Below are positions 29,284-38,488 of a stretch of 64,000 nt of DNA, in pieces. The notes beneath the pieces are model-generated. The model did no database searches. It was not told where the DNA came from and saw nothing but the letters and a program-made list of their open reading frames with translations. How positions within the stretch are numbered: position 1 is the first letter of the stretch; the number at the start of each line of letters is the position of its first letter. This DNA is from Hyphomicrobiales bacterium (GTDB lineage: Bacteria > Pseudomonadota > Alphaproteobacteria > Rhizobiales > Beijerinckiaceae). The DNA lies in assembly GCA_900466745.1 (NCBI GenBank), contig UBNE01000014.1, positions 26,207-90,206 on the forward strand, read 5' to 3'. Made by a program: the position numbers and the translations under genes.

Positions 29284-29315
29284 GCGTCGGGCCGATCCGG
29301 TGCTTTTTCCGCGAG

Positions 29316-29426
29316 GTCATCCCGGGCAAGCGAAGCGCAGACCCGGGATCCATGCCCGAACCTTTCTCGGAAGCGCTCCGGCATGGATCCCGGATCGGCG
29401 CGGCTTCGCCGCTTGTCCGGGATGAC
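29316..29426. repeat. Palindromic repeat, family A
   Basis: Full family A element 32 bp after the pyrC-like stop. Left end GTCATCCCGGGC, inner arms CCGGGATCCATGCC and GGCATGGATCCCGG, right end TCCGGGATGAC. The right half carries the GGCGCGGCTTCGCCGC variant shared with the copies at 37857 and 55576. Confidence 0.85.
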
Positions 29427-29491
29427 AGCGCGCTTTCTATTCGTGAAAACGGATTCTATCCTGCCGGCGCTGGCCGGGGCGAGGGGACTGC

Positions 29492-30115
29492 ATGGCTGAG
29501 ACGTTGACCTGGAGCCTGTCCGGCTCCGCCACGCTGATCGCGCTCGTCGTCGGCTATCTCTTCGGCTCCATCCCCTTCGGCATCATCCTGACGAAGCTCG
29601 CCGGCGGGCCGGACCTGCGCAGCATCGGCTCGGGCAATATCGGCGCGACCAATGTGCTGCGCACCGGCAACAGGAAGCTCGCCGCCGCCACGCTGGTCGG
29701 CGACATGCTGAAGGGCACGGTGGCCGTGCTCGTCGCCTGGCACTGGCTCGGCGGGCCGCAGGCGGCGCTGGCGGCCGCGATCGGCGCCTTTTTGGGCCAT
29801 CTCTTCCCGGTCTGGATCGGCTTCAGGGGCGGCAAGGGCGTCGCCACCTATCTCGGCGTGCTGATCGGCGTGAACGGCTGGATCGCGCTCGCCTTCGCCG
29901 CGATCTGGCTCGCGGTGGCCTGGCTTTCGCGCTATTCCTCGCTGTCGGCGCTGACGGCGAGCGTGCTGACGCCGCTCCTGCTCTGGTTTGTCGCCGGGAT
30001 GCATCAGGCGGCGCTGGTCATGGCCGTCCTGACGCTGCTGCTCTGGGTCATGCACCGCACCAATATTTCCCGCCTGCTCGCCGGGAGCGAAGGCAAGATA
30101 GGCCAGAAGGGCTGA
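29492..30115 (+). CDS. plsY: Acyl-phosphate:glycerol-3-phosphate acyltransferase
   Basis: Membrane enzyme of 207 residues that makes lysophosphatidate from acyl phosphate and glycerol-3-phosphate, the first step of phospholipid synthesis. The three conserved cytoplasmic loops are visible: [25 protein letters not shown] and [17 protein letters not shown]. Five or so hydrophobic helices separate them. GAGGGG precedes the ATG. dprA follows after 5 bp, so the two are in one operon. A family A repeat lies between the pyr genes and plsY. Confidence 0.95.
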   Translation: MAETLTWSLSGSATLIALVVGYLFGSIPFGIILTKLAGGPDLRSIGSGNIGATNVLRTGNRKLAAATLVGDMLKGTVAVLVAWHWLGGPQAALAAAIGAFLGHLFPVWIGFRGGKGVATYLGVLIGVNGWIALAFAAIWLAVAWLSRYSSLSALTASVLTPLLLWFVAGMHQAALVMAVLTLLLWVMHRTNISRLLAGSEGKIGQKG

Positions 30116-30120
30116 GGCGC

Positions 30121-31353
30121 ATGGCGGCTGGCATCGTCCTTTCCGATCGCCAGCGCCTCGATTGGCTGAGGCTGATCCGCAGCGACGGCATCGGGCCGCG
30201 CAGCTTCCGTTCCCTGACGAACCGCTTCGGCGGCGCCGGCGCGGCGCTGGAGGCGCTGCCCGCCCTCGCGCGGCAGGCCGGGCGCGACATCCGCATCTGT
30301 CCGCTGGCCGAGGCCGAGCGCGAGATGGCCGGGCTGCTGCGCCTTGGCGGGCGCTTCGTCGCGCTCGGCGAAGCCGGCTACCCCCGCCCGCTCCAGGCGA
30401 TCGACTCCGCCCCGCCACTGCTCGCGCTCATCGGCAACGCGGCGGTTCTCCAGCAGCCCGCCGTGGCCATGGTCGGCTCGCGCAACGCCTCGGCGGCCGG
30501 GCTCAGCTTGACCCGGCGGCTGGCCGGCGGGATCGGGAATGCGGGCTTCGCCATCGTTTCCGGTCTCGCCCGCGGCATCGACACCGCCGCCCATGAGGCG
30601 AGCCTCGCCACCGGCACCGTCGCCGTGCTGGCCGGCGGGCTCGACCGGATCTACCCGCCGCAGAACAGCGGGCTCGCCGCGCGCATCGCGACCGAGGGCG
30701 CGCTGGTCAGTGAGATGCCGCTCGGATGGGAGCCGCGCGGGCGCGACTTCCCGCGCCGCAACCGCATCGTCTCGGGGCTGGCGCTCGGCACTGTCGTCGT
30801 CGAGGCGGCCCGCCGCTCCGGCTCGCTCATCACCGCGCGCTTCGCCAACGAGCAGGGCCGGCAGGTCTTCGCGGTGCCGGGCTCGCCGCTCGATCCCCGC
30901 GCCGAGGGCGGCAACCATCTGATCCGCGAGGGTGCCACGCTCTGCGCCGCCGCCGCGCATGTCGTCGAGGCGCTGCAGCCTATGCTCGCGGGTCCCGGCG
31001 AGCGCTTCGATCCGCCGCGCGCGCTGCGCGAGGAGCCCGCGCCGGAGGCGGAGGAGCCGCTCTGGGACGAGCTTGACCTGCCCGATATCGACCGGCCGCC
31101 GCGCGCCGCGGCGCAGCCGGCCGGGCCCGGCCGCTTTCCGCCGCCTCCCCCGGCCGCGGACGGGATGGGAGCGGTGGGGGATCTTGGCCCGCAACTGCTC
31201 GGCCTGCTCAGCCCCACCCCGATCGCGCTGGACGAGCTGGTCCGGGCGAGCGGACGCCCGGCGCGGGAGGTCGGGCAGGCGCTGGCCGAACTCGAGCTGG
31301 CGGGCGCCGTGCTGCGCCATCCGGGCGGCGGGCTTTCGCGCGGCCCGGGCTGA
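30121..31353 (+). CDS. dprA: DNA processing protein DprA
   Basis: Binds incoming single-stranded DNA and loads RecA during natural transformation. It is also widely conserved in bacteria not known to be competent. The protein has 410 residues. An N-terminal helix-hairpin-like region is followed by the Rossmann-like DprA core (AMVGSRNASAAG, VSGLARGIDTAAHEASL, DFPRRNRIVSGLA, GSLITARFANEQGR). A variable Pro-rich linker leads to a C-terminal winged-helix domain (PIALDELVRASGRPAREV). It lies 5 bp after plsY. Confidence 0.95.
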   Translation: MAAGIVLSDRQRLDWLRLIRSDGIGPRSFRSLTNRFGGAGAALEALPALARQAGRDIRICPLAEAEREMAGLLRLGGRFVALGEAGYPRPLQAIDSAPPLLALIGNAAVLQQPAVAMVGSRNASAAGLSLTRRLAGGIGNAGFAIVSGLARGIDTAAHEASLATGTVAVLAGGLDRIYPPQNSGLAARIATEGALVSEMPLGWEPRGRDFPRRNRIVSGLALGTVVVEAARRSGSLITARFANEQGRQVFAVPGSPLDPRAEGGNHLIREGATLCAAAAHVVEALQPMLAGPGERFDPPRALREEPAPEAEEPLWDELDLPDIDRPPRAAAQPAGPGRFPPPPPAADGMGAVGDLGPQLLGLLSPTPIALDELVRASGRPAREVGQALAELELAGAVLRHPGGGLSRGPG

Positions 31354-31370
31354 GCGCCGCGGGGGCCGGC

Positions 31371-31604
31371 TCAGGAGGCGAGCTCGCGCTCCGCGATGAT
31401 CTCGATCTGGGCGGAGGCTTCGATCCGGGCCATCTCGAGGAAATAGGACAGGGTGTCGAGCTTGACGGCGCGCGCCATCAGACGCAGTTCCGCGGCCATG
31501 CCTTCGATGAAGGTCGCGGCCTCCAGCGCCGAAAGCGGATGCTCCGGCAGCGTCGCTTGCCGTTCGGCCTCGTCATAGGGAAGGATTGTCTTGGCTGGGG
31601 TCAT
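31371..31604 (-). CDS. Small hypothetical protein
   Basis: A 77-residue acidic, helical, soluble protein with no recognised domain. The C-terminal half (MARAVKLDTLSYFLEMARIEA) looks like an amphipathic helix. It converges on dprA with 17 bp between stops. A good promoter candidate with an 18-bp spacer lies upstream at 31671-31700, which supports it as a real gene. Confidence 0.6.
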   Translation of the reverse strand: MTPAKTILPYDEAERQATLPEHPLSALEAATFIEGMAAELRLMARAVKLDTLSYFLEMARIEASAQIEIIAERELAS

Positions 31605-31670
31605 CGCAGAGAGGCTCCCTCACCCGTTGGACGCCGGACAGCCCGCGTTTCGGCTCCAATCGGCGATACA

Positions 31671-31700
31671 ACTATAGAGTGTATATCTTAAAAAATACAA
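31671..31700 (-). promoter_or_regulatory. Promoter candidate for the small hypothetical gene
   Basis: On the minus strand TTGTAT (31700-31695) and TATAGT (31676-31671) are separated by 18 bp in an AT-rich island. TGTAT/ATACA arms at 31680-31684 and 31695-31699 add a small inverted repeat that could be a regulator site. The start codon at 31604 is 66 bp downstream. Confidence 0.45.
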
Positions 31701-31794
31701 GTTTACGTATCGCAGGTTCCGGCGGCCGCCGACCGCTCGGGCAGAGGCTGGGGGGAGCTTCCTCGCGCATGCTTTCGCGGAAAGGCAGCGCGCT

Positions 31795-32709
31795 CTAGCC
31801 GAGCAGGAAGACGGCGGCGGGCAGGGTGGCGAGCGCGAGCACGGTCTGCAGGGTGGTGATCTCGGCCATCAGCGGGGCGTCGCCGCCGAGGTCGCGGGCC
31901 AGGAAATAGGCGGCGGTCGCGGTCGGGACGGCGCCGGCGATGATCGTCATCGTCAGCGCGGGGCCGGAGACGCCGAGCTGGCGGGCGAAGAGCCAGGCGA
32001 GCAGCGGCATCGCCACCAGCTTCAGCAGCACCGCCGCGCCATGGGCGAGGCTCGGCCGCGCCAGCCTCTTCAGGTCGAGCCCGGCTCCGACCACCAGCAG
32101 CCCGATCCCGAGCGAGGCCCGGCCCAGCACGTCGAGATAGCCGATGAAGGCGGCAGGCAGCAGCCCCTGCGCCGGATTCAGCGCCAGCCCCAGCGCCGAG
32201 GACCATATGAAGGGGTTGTAGAGGATCGAGCGCAGGGTCGCGCCCGCGCTCATCGGCCGGCCATTGGCGAAGCGGGCGAGCGCCAAGACGCAGATCACGT
32301 TCAGCAGCGGGATCATCGCGGCGACGGCGATCGCCATCAATGTCGCGCCGGTGCGGCCGAGCAGGCCGGAGGCGAGCGCCAGCGCGACGAAGGTGTTCCA
32401 GCGCACCGAGCCTTGGAAGACCGAGGTGAAGGCCGGGCCGCCGATGCCGGCGCGCGCCAGCAGCGGCCGCGCCAGCAGCAGGAGGGCGGCGACGGAGAGG
32501 ATGGCGAGGACGAGGCTCAGCCCCATCGCCAGCACCGGCAGGTTGCCGAGATCGGCGGTCGCCAGCGTCGCGATGACGACCGCCGGAAACAGCACCTGAT
32601 AGGTCAGCCGCTCGACGCCGATCCAGTGCTCCGGCGCCACGATCCCGCGGATCTTCAGGCACCAGCCCGTCGCGATGACGAGGAAGACGGCGATCAGGCT
32701 GTCGAGCAT
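31795..32709 (-). CDS. AEC (auxin efflux carrier) family transporter
   Basis: Ten-helix inner-membrane carrier of 304 residues in the AEC/BART group, related to MdcF and similar permeases of small organic acids. It opens with MLDSLIAVFLVIATGWCLK and shows the inverted five-helix repeats, with a gap at LVVGAGLDLKRLARPSL in the middle. The longer in-frame version starts at a TTG and adds a nonhydrophobic segment, so I chose the ATG at 32709. The substrate is unknown. Confidence 0.85.
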   Translation of the reverse strand: MLDSLIAVFLVIATGWCLKIRGIVAPEHWIGVERLTYQVLFPAVVIATLATADLGNLPVLAMGLSLVLAILSVAALLLLARPLLARAGIGGPAFTSVFQGSVRWNTFVALALASGLLGRTGATLMAIAVAAMIPLLNVICVLALARFANGRPMSAGATLRSILYNPFIWSSALGLALNPAQGLLPAAFIGYLDVLGRASLGIGLLVVGAGLDLKRLARPSLAHGAAVLLKLVAMPLLAWLFARQLGVSGPALTMTIIAGAVPTATAAYFLARDLGGDAPLMAEITTLQTVLALATLPAAVFLLG

Positions 32710-32948
32710 GAGGGGTTGGAACTCGGCTGGTCGGGTCGGAAGGAACAACGGCCGGGCCTGGCCGTTGTGGTCTGATGGAACGCCGGCCTGTCCCTCTCAT
32801 GGCGCGCCGCCCGCGGGCAAGGGCCTTGCCGTGCGGTCGCATCTGCCCCTGCCGCAATGCCGCCGCGATTGGTTCAGGTCCCATTCAAGCGCGACGGGGC
32901 AGGGTGTCCGCGAGGTTCGGGCATCGTCCCGGGAAAGGAGATGTCGCC

Positions 32949-33341
32949 ATGATGTCTTTCAGGAAGAAATGGATTGTCGCCCTGACCGCGGCCGGCGTCG
33001 CGGCGGGCAGCCTGGCCGTGCCGGCGATGGCGCAGGAGCGTCGCTCCTTCGATCCCGCCCGGCTCGACAAGACGCAGGCGGAATACAGCCAGTACCGTTA
33101 CCGCGGCTATCGCGGCGGCTGGCGCGGTCCGTCCCGCGGCGCGGCGATCGCGGCCGGCGTCGGCCTCGGCATCCTCGGTGCGGCCGCCGCCGCGGCGAGC
33201 ACCCGCTCCTACGACCCCTATTATGACGGCTATTACGCCGCTCCGGTCTATGCGCCGCCCCCGCCGCCCGTCTATGTGGCCCCGCGCTATTACGCGCCCT
33301 ATGGCTATTACGCGCCCTACGACTTCCGCGACCATCGCTGA
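32949..33341 (+). CDS. Exported Tyr/Gly-rich small protein
   Basis: A 130-residue protein with a clear signal peptide (FRKKWIVALTAAGVAAGSLA, cleavage after PAMA-Q). A glycine-rich hydrophobic stretch (AAIAAGVGLGILGAAAAAA) follows. The C terminus is rich in Tyr and Pro (YYDGYYAAPVYAPPPPPVYV). AGGAG lies about 8 bp before the first of two adjacent ATGs. Such proteins are common in Hyphomicrobiales. A cell-envelope role is likely but unproven. Confidence 0.75.
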   Translation: MMSFRKKWIVALTAAGVAAGSLAVPAMAQERRSFDPARLDKTQAEYSQYRYRGYRGGWRGPSRGAAIAAGVGLGILGAAAAAASTRSYDPYYDGYYAAPVYAPPPPPVYVAPRYYAPYGYYAPYDFRDHR

Positions 33342-33363
33342 GGTCGGGAGACGTCCTGCTGTG

Positions 33364-33390
33364 CGGCCCGCGCTCCGGCGCGGGCCGTTT
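33364..33390. terminator. Hairpin terminator between convergent genes
   Basis: CGGCCCGCGC and GCGCGGGCCG form a perfect 10-bp stem closed by a TCCG loop (33364-33387), followed on the plus strand by TTTGCGTTT. It can end transcription of the Tyr-rich gene and, less clearly, of ruvX from the other side. Confidence 0.7.
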
Positions 33391-33395
33391 GCGTT

Positions 33396-33890
33396 TCAGG
33401 CCTCGTCGTCCTCGTCCGCGGGCTGCAGGCGCAGCAGCCGGTCGAGCGCGCCTTGCAGGATGTAGGCCGCCGCCATCTTGTCGACCACGGCGGCGCGCTT
33501 GGCGCGCGAGGCATCGGCGTCGAGCAGGGTGCGCGTCACGGCCAGCGTCGACATCCGCTCGTCCCAGAACGCGATCGGCAGGCCGGTCAGCGGCGCGAGA
33601 TTGCGCACGAAGGCCCGTGTCGACTGCACGCGCGGCCCTTCGCTGCCGTCCATGTTGAGCGGCAGGCCGATCACCAGCCCGGCGACCCGATGTTTGTCCG
33701 CGATCTTGAGCAGGGCGGCGGCGTCGAGCCCGAACTTGACGCGCTGGATGGTTTCCAGCGGCGTGGCGATGCGGCGCTCGACATCGGACAGGGCGAGCCC
33801 GATCGTCTTGGTGCCGAGGTCGAGCCCGAGCAGCCGGGCATGGGCCGGCAGGGCGAGGAAGTGCTCGAGCGGGACGAGGGCGCTGGTCAT
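33396..33890 (-). CDS. ruvX: Putative pre-16S rRNA nuclease / Holliday junction resolvase YqgF
   Basis: RNase H-fold protein of 164 residues. YqgF family members process the 5' end of pre-16S rRNA, and the family is also called RuvX. Active-site acidic residues lie in [26 protein letters not shown] and [13 protein letters not shown]. The [16 protein letters not shown] loop is typical. The length matches the family. It diverges from the acetyltransferase gene across 182 bp. Confidence 0.93.
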   Translation of the reverse strand: MTSALVPLEHFLALPAHARLLGLDLGTKTIGLALSDVERRIATPLETIQRVKFGLDAAALLKIADKHRVAGLVIGLPLNMDGSEGPRVQSTRAFVRNLAPLTGLPIAFWDERMSTLAVTRTLLDADASRAKRAAVVDKMAAAYILQGALDRLLRLQPADEDDEA

Positions 33891-34072
33891 CCCCGCGCGG
33901 TACCACGCCCGCGCGGCGCAGGCGAGCGCTTGCGGCGCGAAGGGGGGCGTCGCGCCGGGCGAATGGCGGTTCCGGCGCAGGACGCGCGCCGCAGCGGTCG
34001 CCGCCCGCCGCCGACCGCTCTATCCTCGTTCCCTCCGGCGGACTCGCCGCGACATAAGGAACATGGCGGCCC

Positions 34073-34660
34073 ATGCCAGCGTCGATCTCGCTGCGAATAC
34101 CCGACAGAGCCCTGCTCGACGCCTATGAGGCTGCGCTGCGCGGCGGCTGGTCGCCGAACACCACGCGCGATGTCGCGCCGGAGCAGCTTGCCGCCATCGC
34201 CGCCGATCCCGATGCCTTCCTCGCCGAGATCCGGGGCGGGCCGGGCCGCGTGCGCCTGCCGGATGGCCGGGAGGTCGATCGCATCCCCGGGCCGACGCGC
34301 TGGATCTTCGCCGAGGACCGGCCGGAGCGGCCCTTCATCGGCTCGATCAACCTGCGCTGGCAGGAGGATGCCGAAGGCCGGCCGATGCTGGCCCTGCCCG
34401 AGCATGTGCTCGGCCATATCGGCTACACCATCCTGCCGGCCTTCGCCGGCCATGGCTACGCCACCGCCGCGCTCGCGGCGATGCTGGGCGTGGCGCGTGA
34501 GGCCGGGCTGCCGGACGTCATCATCACCTGCGACGAGGCCAACCACGCCTCGCGCCGCGTCATTGAGAAGAATGGCGGGCGGCTGGTCGAGACCTTCGTC
34601 GCGCCGCTCTATGGCCCGGCTAGGCGTCTGCGTTTCATGCTCGGCACCGCCGCGCCGTGA
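34073..34660 (+). CDS. GNAT acetyltransferase-like protein
   Basis: A 195-residue GNAT-fold protein. The acetyl-CoA binding region is near GYTILPAFAGHGYATAALAAML, where the usual R/Q-x-x-G-x-G/A motif reads AGHGYA. The later strand ITCDEANHASRRVIEKNGGR matches the predicted-acetyltransferase group typified by YjcF/COG3981. The substrate is unknown. There is no clear ribosome site beyond AGGAAC 10 bp upstream. Confidence 0.82.
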   Translation: MPASISLRIPDRALLDAYEAALRGGWSPNTTRDVAPEQLAAIAADPDAFLAEIRGGPGRVRLPDGREVDRIPGPTRWIFAEDRPERPFIGSINLRWQEDAEGRPMLALPEHVLGHIGYTILPAFAGHGYATAALAAMLGVAREAGLPDVIITCDEANHASRRVIEKNGGRLVETFVAPLYGPARRLRFMLGTAAP

Positions 34661-34766
34661 TCGGCCTCGGCAGCCGCGGGTGAAGCGATAAGTGAAGCTG
34701 TGAACGGAAGCGATTCGGTTCATTGAAGAATCGTCCGCGCCTGGATAGGCTCGAATTATGTGTCGC

Positions 34767-34879
34767 GTCATCTCGGACAAGCCGCGCCAGCGGCGCCGAT
34801 CCGGGATCCATGCCTGAACTTCTTGCGGAAATGCTCAGGCATGGATCCCGGGTCTTCGCTTCGCTCCGCCCGGGATGAC
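34767..34879. repeat. Palindromic repeat, family A
   Basis: Family A element in the gap between the convergent acetyltransferase and adenine deaminase genes, 18 bp past the ade stop. The left end is slightly changed (GTCATCTCGGAC). The right half has the CTTCGCTTCGCTCCGCCC variant and ends CGGGATGAC. Confidence 0.8.
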
Positions 34880-34897
34880 CGGTCCGCGAGGAGCTCC

Positions 34898-36598
34898 TCA
34901 CAGGAGCGCGAAGCGGTCGACATCGACCAGCCCCTTGTCGGTGATCTTCAGATGCGGGATCACCGGCAGCGTCAGGAAGGCGACCTGCAGGAAGGGCTCG
35001 GCCAGCACGACGCCGAGCGCCTTCGCCGCGGCGCGCAGCCTTTCGAGATCGCGCCGCACCGTCTCGAAGGGCTCCTCGCTCATCAGCCCCGCGACCGGCA
35101 GCGCCAGCTCCGCCACGACCGTGCCGCCATCGGCCACCGCGAAGCCGCCGCCGGTCTCGATCAGCCGGTTGGCCGCGGCCGCCATCGAGGCCTCGTCGAC
35201 GCCGACGACGCAGAGATTATGGCTGTCATGCCCGACCGAGGAGGCGATGGCGCCGCGCTTCATGCCGAAGCCATGGACGAAGCCGGTGGCGATGCCGCCA
35301 TTCCGGCCGTGGCGCTCGATCACCGTGACCTTGACGGCGTCCTGCGCGGGATCGGGCAGGGCCTCTCCGTCGCGCGTAGGCAGGCTCATCGCGAGCCGTT
35401 CGGTGATGATCCGCCCCGGCACCACCCCGATCACCGGCGTCTCGCCCGTGCGCGCCTTCACGCGAAAATCCTCCGGCGTGACAGGCCGGCATTTCACGCT
35501 GCCATGCCCGACCGCGGGAACCTCCGCCCGGCCTTCGAACAGCCCGTCCTCGACCAGCCTTCCGCCGCTGAAGACCCGGCGCACCGAGCAGGCGGCGAGG
35601 TCCTCGACCAGCACGATGTCGGCACGCTTGCCGGGCCCGATGAAGCCGCGATCGGCGAGGCCGAAGATGCGGGCCGCCGAGAGCGAGGCGATGCGGTAGG
35701 TCGCCAGCACATCCGCGCCGTTGGCGATGGCGGTGCGGATCATGTAGTCGAGATGGCCTTCCTCGCCGATGTCGAGCGGGTTGCGGTCATCGGTGCAGAA
35801 GGCGAGGAAGGGCGAGGCGTCGCGCGAGATCAGCGGGATCAGCGCATGCAGATCCTTCGAGACCGAGCCCTCGCGGATCAGGATCGCCATGCCCTTGGCG
35901 AGCTTTTCGCGGGCTTCCGCGGCGGTGGTGGTCTCGTGGTCGGTGCGGATGCCGGCGGCGAGATAGGCGTTGAGGTCGAGCCCGCGCACCAGCGGCGCAT
36001 GGCCGTCGATATGGCGCTGGGAGAAGGCTTCGAGCTTGGCGAGGCAGCCCGGGTCGCGGTGGATCACGCCGGGAAAGTTCATGAACTCGGCGAGCCCGAT
36101 GACCTTGGGATGGTCCATCAGCGGCGTCAGGTCGGCGGCCTCGAGCTGGGCACCGGCGGTTTCCAGATGCGTCGCCGGCACGCAGCTCGACAGGTTGACG
36201 CGCAGATCCATCCGCATCGCCTCGGCTGAGGCGAGGAAATAGCGGATGCCCTCGGTGCCGAGAACATTGGCGATCTCGTGCGGGTCGCAGATCGCCGTGG
36301 TGACGCCGTGCGGCAGCACGCAGCGCTCGAACTCGAACGGCGTCACCAGCGAGGATTCGATGTGCAGATGCGTGTCGATGAAGCCCGGCACGGCGATCAG
36401 CCCGGCGGCATCGACGACGCGCTTGCCTTCGTAGCGGCCATAGGTGCCGACGATGGTGTCGCCGCAGATGGCGATGTCGCTCTCGCTCAGGTCGCCGGTG
36501 ACGAGGTCGAGGAGCCGCGCGCCCCTGATGACGAGATCGGCCGGTTTGTCGCCATGGCCCTGCGCGATCCGGCGGGCGAGTGTGGCGGCGTCGGTCAT
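34898..36598 (-). CDS. ade: Adenine deaminase
   Basis: Amidohydrolase of 566 residues that converts adenine to hypoxanthine and ammonia in purine salvage. Metal site: [17 protein letters not shown]. Also present are [20 protein letters not shown] and the C-terminal family block [14 protein letters not shown]. The start at [14 protein letters not shown] follows the family pattern. In-frame ATGs 30-36 bp earlier would add a short unconserved leader. It is flanked on both sides by family A repeats. Confidence 0.94.
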   Translation of the reverse strand: MTDAATLARRIAQGHGDKPADLVIRGARLLDLVTGDLSESDIAICGDTIVGTYGRYEGKRVVDAAGLIAVPGFIDTHLHIESSLVTPFEFERCVLPHGVTTAICDPHEIANVLGTEGIRYFLASAEAMRMDLRVNLSSCVPATHLETAGAQLEAADLTPLMDHPKVIGLAEFMNFPGVIHRDPGCLAKLEAFSQRHIDGHAPLVRGLDLNAYLAAGIRTDHETTTAAEAREKLAKGMAILIREGSVSKDLHALIPLISRDASPFLAFCTDDRNPLDIGEEGHLDYMIRTAIANGADVLATYRIASLSAARIFGLADRGFIGPGKRADIVLVEDLAACSVRRVFSGGRLVEDGLFEGRAEVPAVGHGSVKCRPVTPEDFRVKARTGETPVIGVVPGRIITERLAMSLPTRDGEALPDPAQDAVKVTVIERHGRNGGIATGFVHGFGMKRGAIASSVGHDSHNLCVVGVDEASMAAAANRLIETGGGFAVADGGTVVAELALPVAGLMSEEPFETVRRDLERLRAAAKALGVVLAEPFLQVAFLTLPVIPHLKITDKGLVDVDRFALL

Positions 36599-36673
36599 GG
36601 GAGGTTTCCGTTCCGTGGTCATGGGCATCAGCCTGCATGGGCGATCCCAGCTTGTCGATACCGCTCCAACCCG

Positions 36674-36816
36674 GTCATCCCGGGCAAGCGGCTTCAGCCG
36701 CGCCGACCCGGGATCCATGCCTGAACGTTCGTCGGATTGCGCCGCCTGCAGCCCGCTTAGCTGACGAAGGTTCCGGCATGGATCCCGGGTCTGCGCTTCG
36801 CTCCGCCCGGGATGAC
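36674..36816. repeat. Palindromic repeat, family A, long variant
   Basis: GTCATCCCGGGC to CGGGATGAC, with a longer nonconserved centre (about 36725-36775) than the other copies. It lies upstream of ade and ends 17 bp before the GIY-YIG start codon, so it occupies the promoter region of both. Confidence 0.85.
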
Positions 36817-36833
36817 CCGCGTATGGAGCAGGA

Positions 36834-37118
36834 ATGTGGATCTACATTCTCGCAAGCCAGAAAAACGGCACCCTCTATGTCGGCGTGACCAACAGCCTCT
36901 CCCGGCGTGTCGGCGAGCATCGCGATGGCCATGGCTCCGAATTTGCGCGCCGTTATGGCGTCGCGCGTCTGGTCTATGCCGAGCACTATGATGATCCCGC
37001 CGAGGCCATCGCGCAGGAGAAGCGTGTCAAGCATTGGCGGCGGAGCTGGAAGGTAGAGCTCATCGAGCGTGCCAATCCCGATTGGAATGATCTATACCGG
37101 ACGGCACATCTCGATTGA
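36834..37118 (+). CDS. GIY-YIG nuclease-domain protein
   Basis: A 94-residue single-domain GIY-YIG protein of the UvrC/UPF0213-like group. The two signature strands read WIYILASQ and LYVGVTNSL, followed by the conserved Arg in LSRRVGEH and Glu in [11 protein letters not shown]. Lone GIY-YIG proteins are common in Hyphomicrobiales and their function is not established. GGAGCAGGA stands before the ATG. The gene starts directly after a family A repeat and is followed by the UPF0173 hydrolase. Confidence 0.88.
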   Translation: MWIYILASQKNGTLYVGVTNSLSRRVGEHRDGHGSEFARRYGVARLVYAEHYDDPAEAIAQEKRVKHWRRSWKVELIERANPDWNDLYRTAHLD

Positions 37119-37142
37119 TACGCACGTCCCTGGAGACCCCGC

Positions 37143-37841
37143 ATGAAGCTCACCTGGTACGGCCATTCCGCCTTCCGCGCCGAGATCGACGGCGCCGTCA
37201 TCCTGATCGACCCGTTCTTCACCGGGAACCCGGCCTTCGAGGGCGATGTCGCGGCGATCTCCGAGGGCGTGAGCCATATCGTCGTCACCCACGGCCATGG
37301 CGACCATGTCGGCGACACGCTCGCCATCGCCGGGAAGACCGGCGCGGTCGTCATCACCAATTACGACCTCGCCATGCACCTCGCCTCGAAGGGGCTGAAG
37401 ACATTCCAGCCGATGAACACCGGCGGCACCGTCGATCTCGGCCCGTTCAGCGTCACGCTCACCCGGGCCGACCATTCGGCCGGCATGGGCGAGGCCGGCG
37501 TTTCCGTCCCGGTCGGCAGCCCCAACGGCGCGATCATCAAGGCCAAGGGCGAGAAGACGCTCTGGCATATGGGCGACACCGACATCTTCTCCGACATGGC
37601 GCTGCTCAGCGAGATCCACGGCGTCGAGGCCTGCATCTGCCCGATCGGCGATCGCTTCACCATGGGCGGCAAGGTCGCGGCGCTCGCCATGAGCCGTTTC
37701 GTCAAGCCGAAGCTCGCGATCCCGAGCCATTACGGCACCTTCCCGATCATCGACCAGAACGCCGACCTGTTCGTCGCGGGGCTGGAAGGCAGCGGCATCA
37801 AGGTCGTGGTGCCGAAGAAGGGCGAGGCCTTCGTGATCTGA
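37143..37841 (+). CDS. UPF0173 metal-dependent hydrolase (metallo-beta-lactamase fold)
   Basis: A 232-residue YtkL/UPF0173 family protein. The metal-binding signature is [13 protein letters not shown] near residues 43-55. [18 protein letters not shown] and [11 protein letters not shown] carry the further ligands. The physiological substrate of this conserved family is unknown. It starts 24 bp after the GIY-YIG gene and may be co-transcribed. Confidence 0.92.
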   Translation: MKLTWYGHSAFRAEIDGAVILIDPFFTGNPAFEGDVAAISEGVSHIVVTHGHGDHVGDTLAIAGKTGAVVITNYDLAMHLASKGLKTFQPMNTGGTVDLGPFSVTLTRADHSAGMGEAGVSVPVGSPNGAIIKAKGEKTLWHMGDTDIFSDMALLSEIHGVEACICPIGDRFTMGGKVAALAMSRFVKPKLAIPSHYGTFPIIDQNADLFVAGLEGSGIKVVVPKKGEAFVI

Positions 37842-37856
37842 CCGCGTTGCCCCGCG

Positions 37857-37964
37857 GTCGTCCGGGCGACCGCGGGGAGACGCGGGATCCCTGCCGGAGC
37901 GTTTCCGGTAAGGTTCGGGCATGGATCCCGGATCGGCGCGGCTTCGCCGCTTGTCCGGGATGAC
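37857..37964. repeat. Palindromic repeat, family A
   Basis: Family A element 15 bp past the UPF0173 stop. Left end altered to GTCGTCCGGGCG, inner arms CGGGATCC and GGCATGGATCCCGG, right end TCCGGGATGAC. The right half is nearly identical to the copies at 29316 and 55576. Confidence 0.8.
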
Positions 37965-37983
37965 GGCTCGGTTCAGTAAGCAC

Positions 37984-38012
37984 TTACTTATTTGCCAAAC
38001 CCTCTGCTATAG
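37984..38012 (+). promoter_or_regulatory. Promoter candidate for gatC
   Basis: TTACTT (37984-37989) and CTATAG (38007-38012) with a 17-bp spacer, in a short AT-rich stretch between the repeat and gatC. The start codon is 53 bp downstream. The -35 box is weak. Confidence 0.35.
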
Positions 38013-38065
38013 CGCGGCGAACGCATCTCAGGCGCGCCAGCCCGCGCCTCATTCAGGAGCCCGCC

Positions 38066-38353
38066 ATGTCGGTCGATCTCGCCACCGTCAAACGCGTCGC
38101 GCATCTGGCGCGCATCGCCGTGCCGGAGGCCGATCTGCCTAAGCTGCAAGGCGAGCTCAACGCCATCCTCGGCTTCGTCGAGCAGTTGAACGAGGTCAAT
38201 GTCGAGGGCGTCGAGCCGATGACCTCGGTCACGCCGATGGCGATGAAGCTGCGCGAGGACGTGGTCACAGACGGCGGGATCGCGGAGAAGATCGTCGCCA
38301 ACGCCCCGGCCTCCGAGGACAATTATTTCATGGTGCCGAAGGTGATCGAATAG
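38066..38353 (+). CDS. gatC: Asp-tRNA(Asn)/Glu-tRNA(Gln) amidotransferase subunit C
   Basis: Small 95-residue subunit that holds GatA and GatB together in the enzyme that amidates misacylated Glu-tRNA(Gln) or Asp-tRNA(Asn). Family signatures are [33 protein letters not shown] and the C-terminal [15 protein letters not shown] end (reads [11 protein letters not shown]). AGGAG precedes the start. gatA follows after 135 bp, most of it a repeat. Confidence 0.95.
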   Translation: MSVDLATVKRVAHLARIAVPEADLPKLQGELNAILGFVEQLNEVNVEGVEPMTSVTPMAMKLREDVVTDGGIAEKIVANAPASEDNYFMVPKVIE

Positions 38354-38377
38354 GCGCATCGCTTCGCCTGCGTTCCC

Positions 38378-38463
38378 GTCATTGCGGGCGCAGCGAGGCA
38401 CTCCAGCGTCGTAGAGCTCTACGTCCGCCTGGATGGCTTCGTCGCTTTGCCCCTCGCAATGAC
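38378..38463. repeat. Palindromic repeat, family C
   Basis: GTCATTGCGGGCGCAGCGAGG at the left, CCTCGCAATGAC at the right, with CACTCCAGCG and CGCCTGGATGGC arms inside. It fills the gap between gatC and gatA, 24 bp past the gatC stop. It shares terminal GTCAT/ATGAC with families A and B but has a different interior. Confidence 0.75.
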
Positions 38464-38488
38464 GGCTTCGATCCGCCCGACCGTATAG

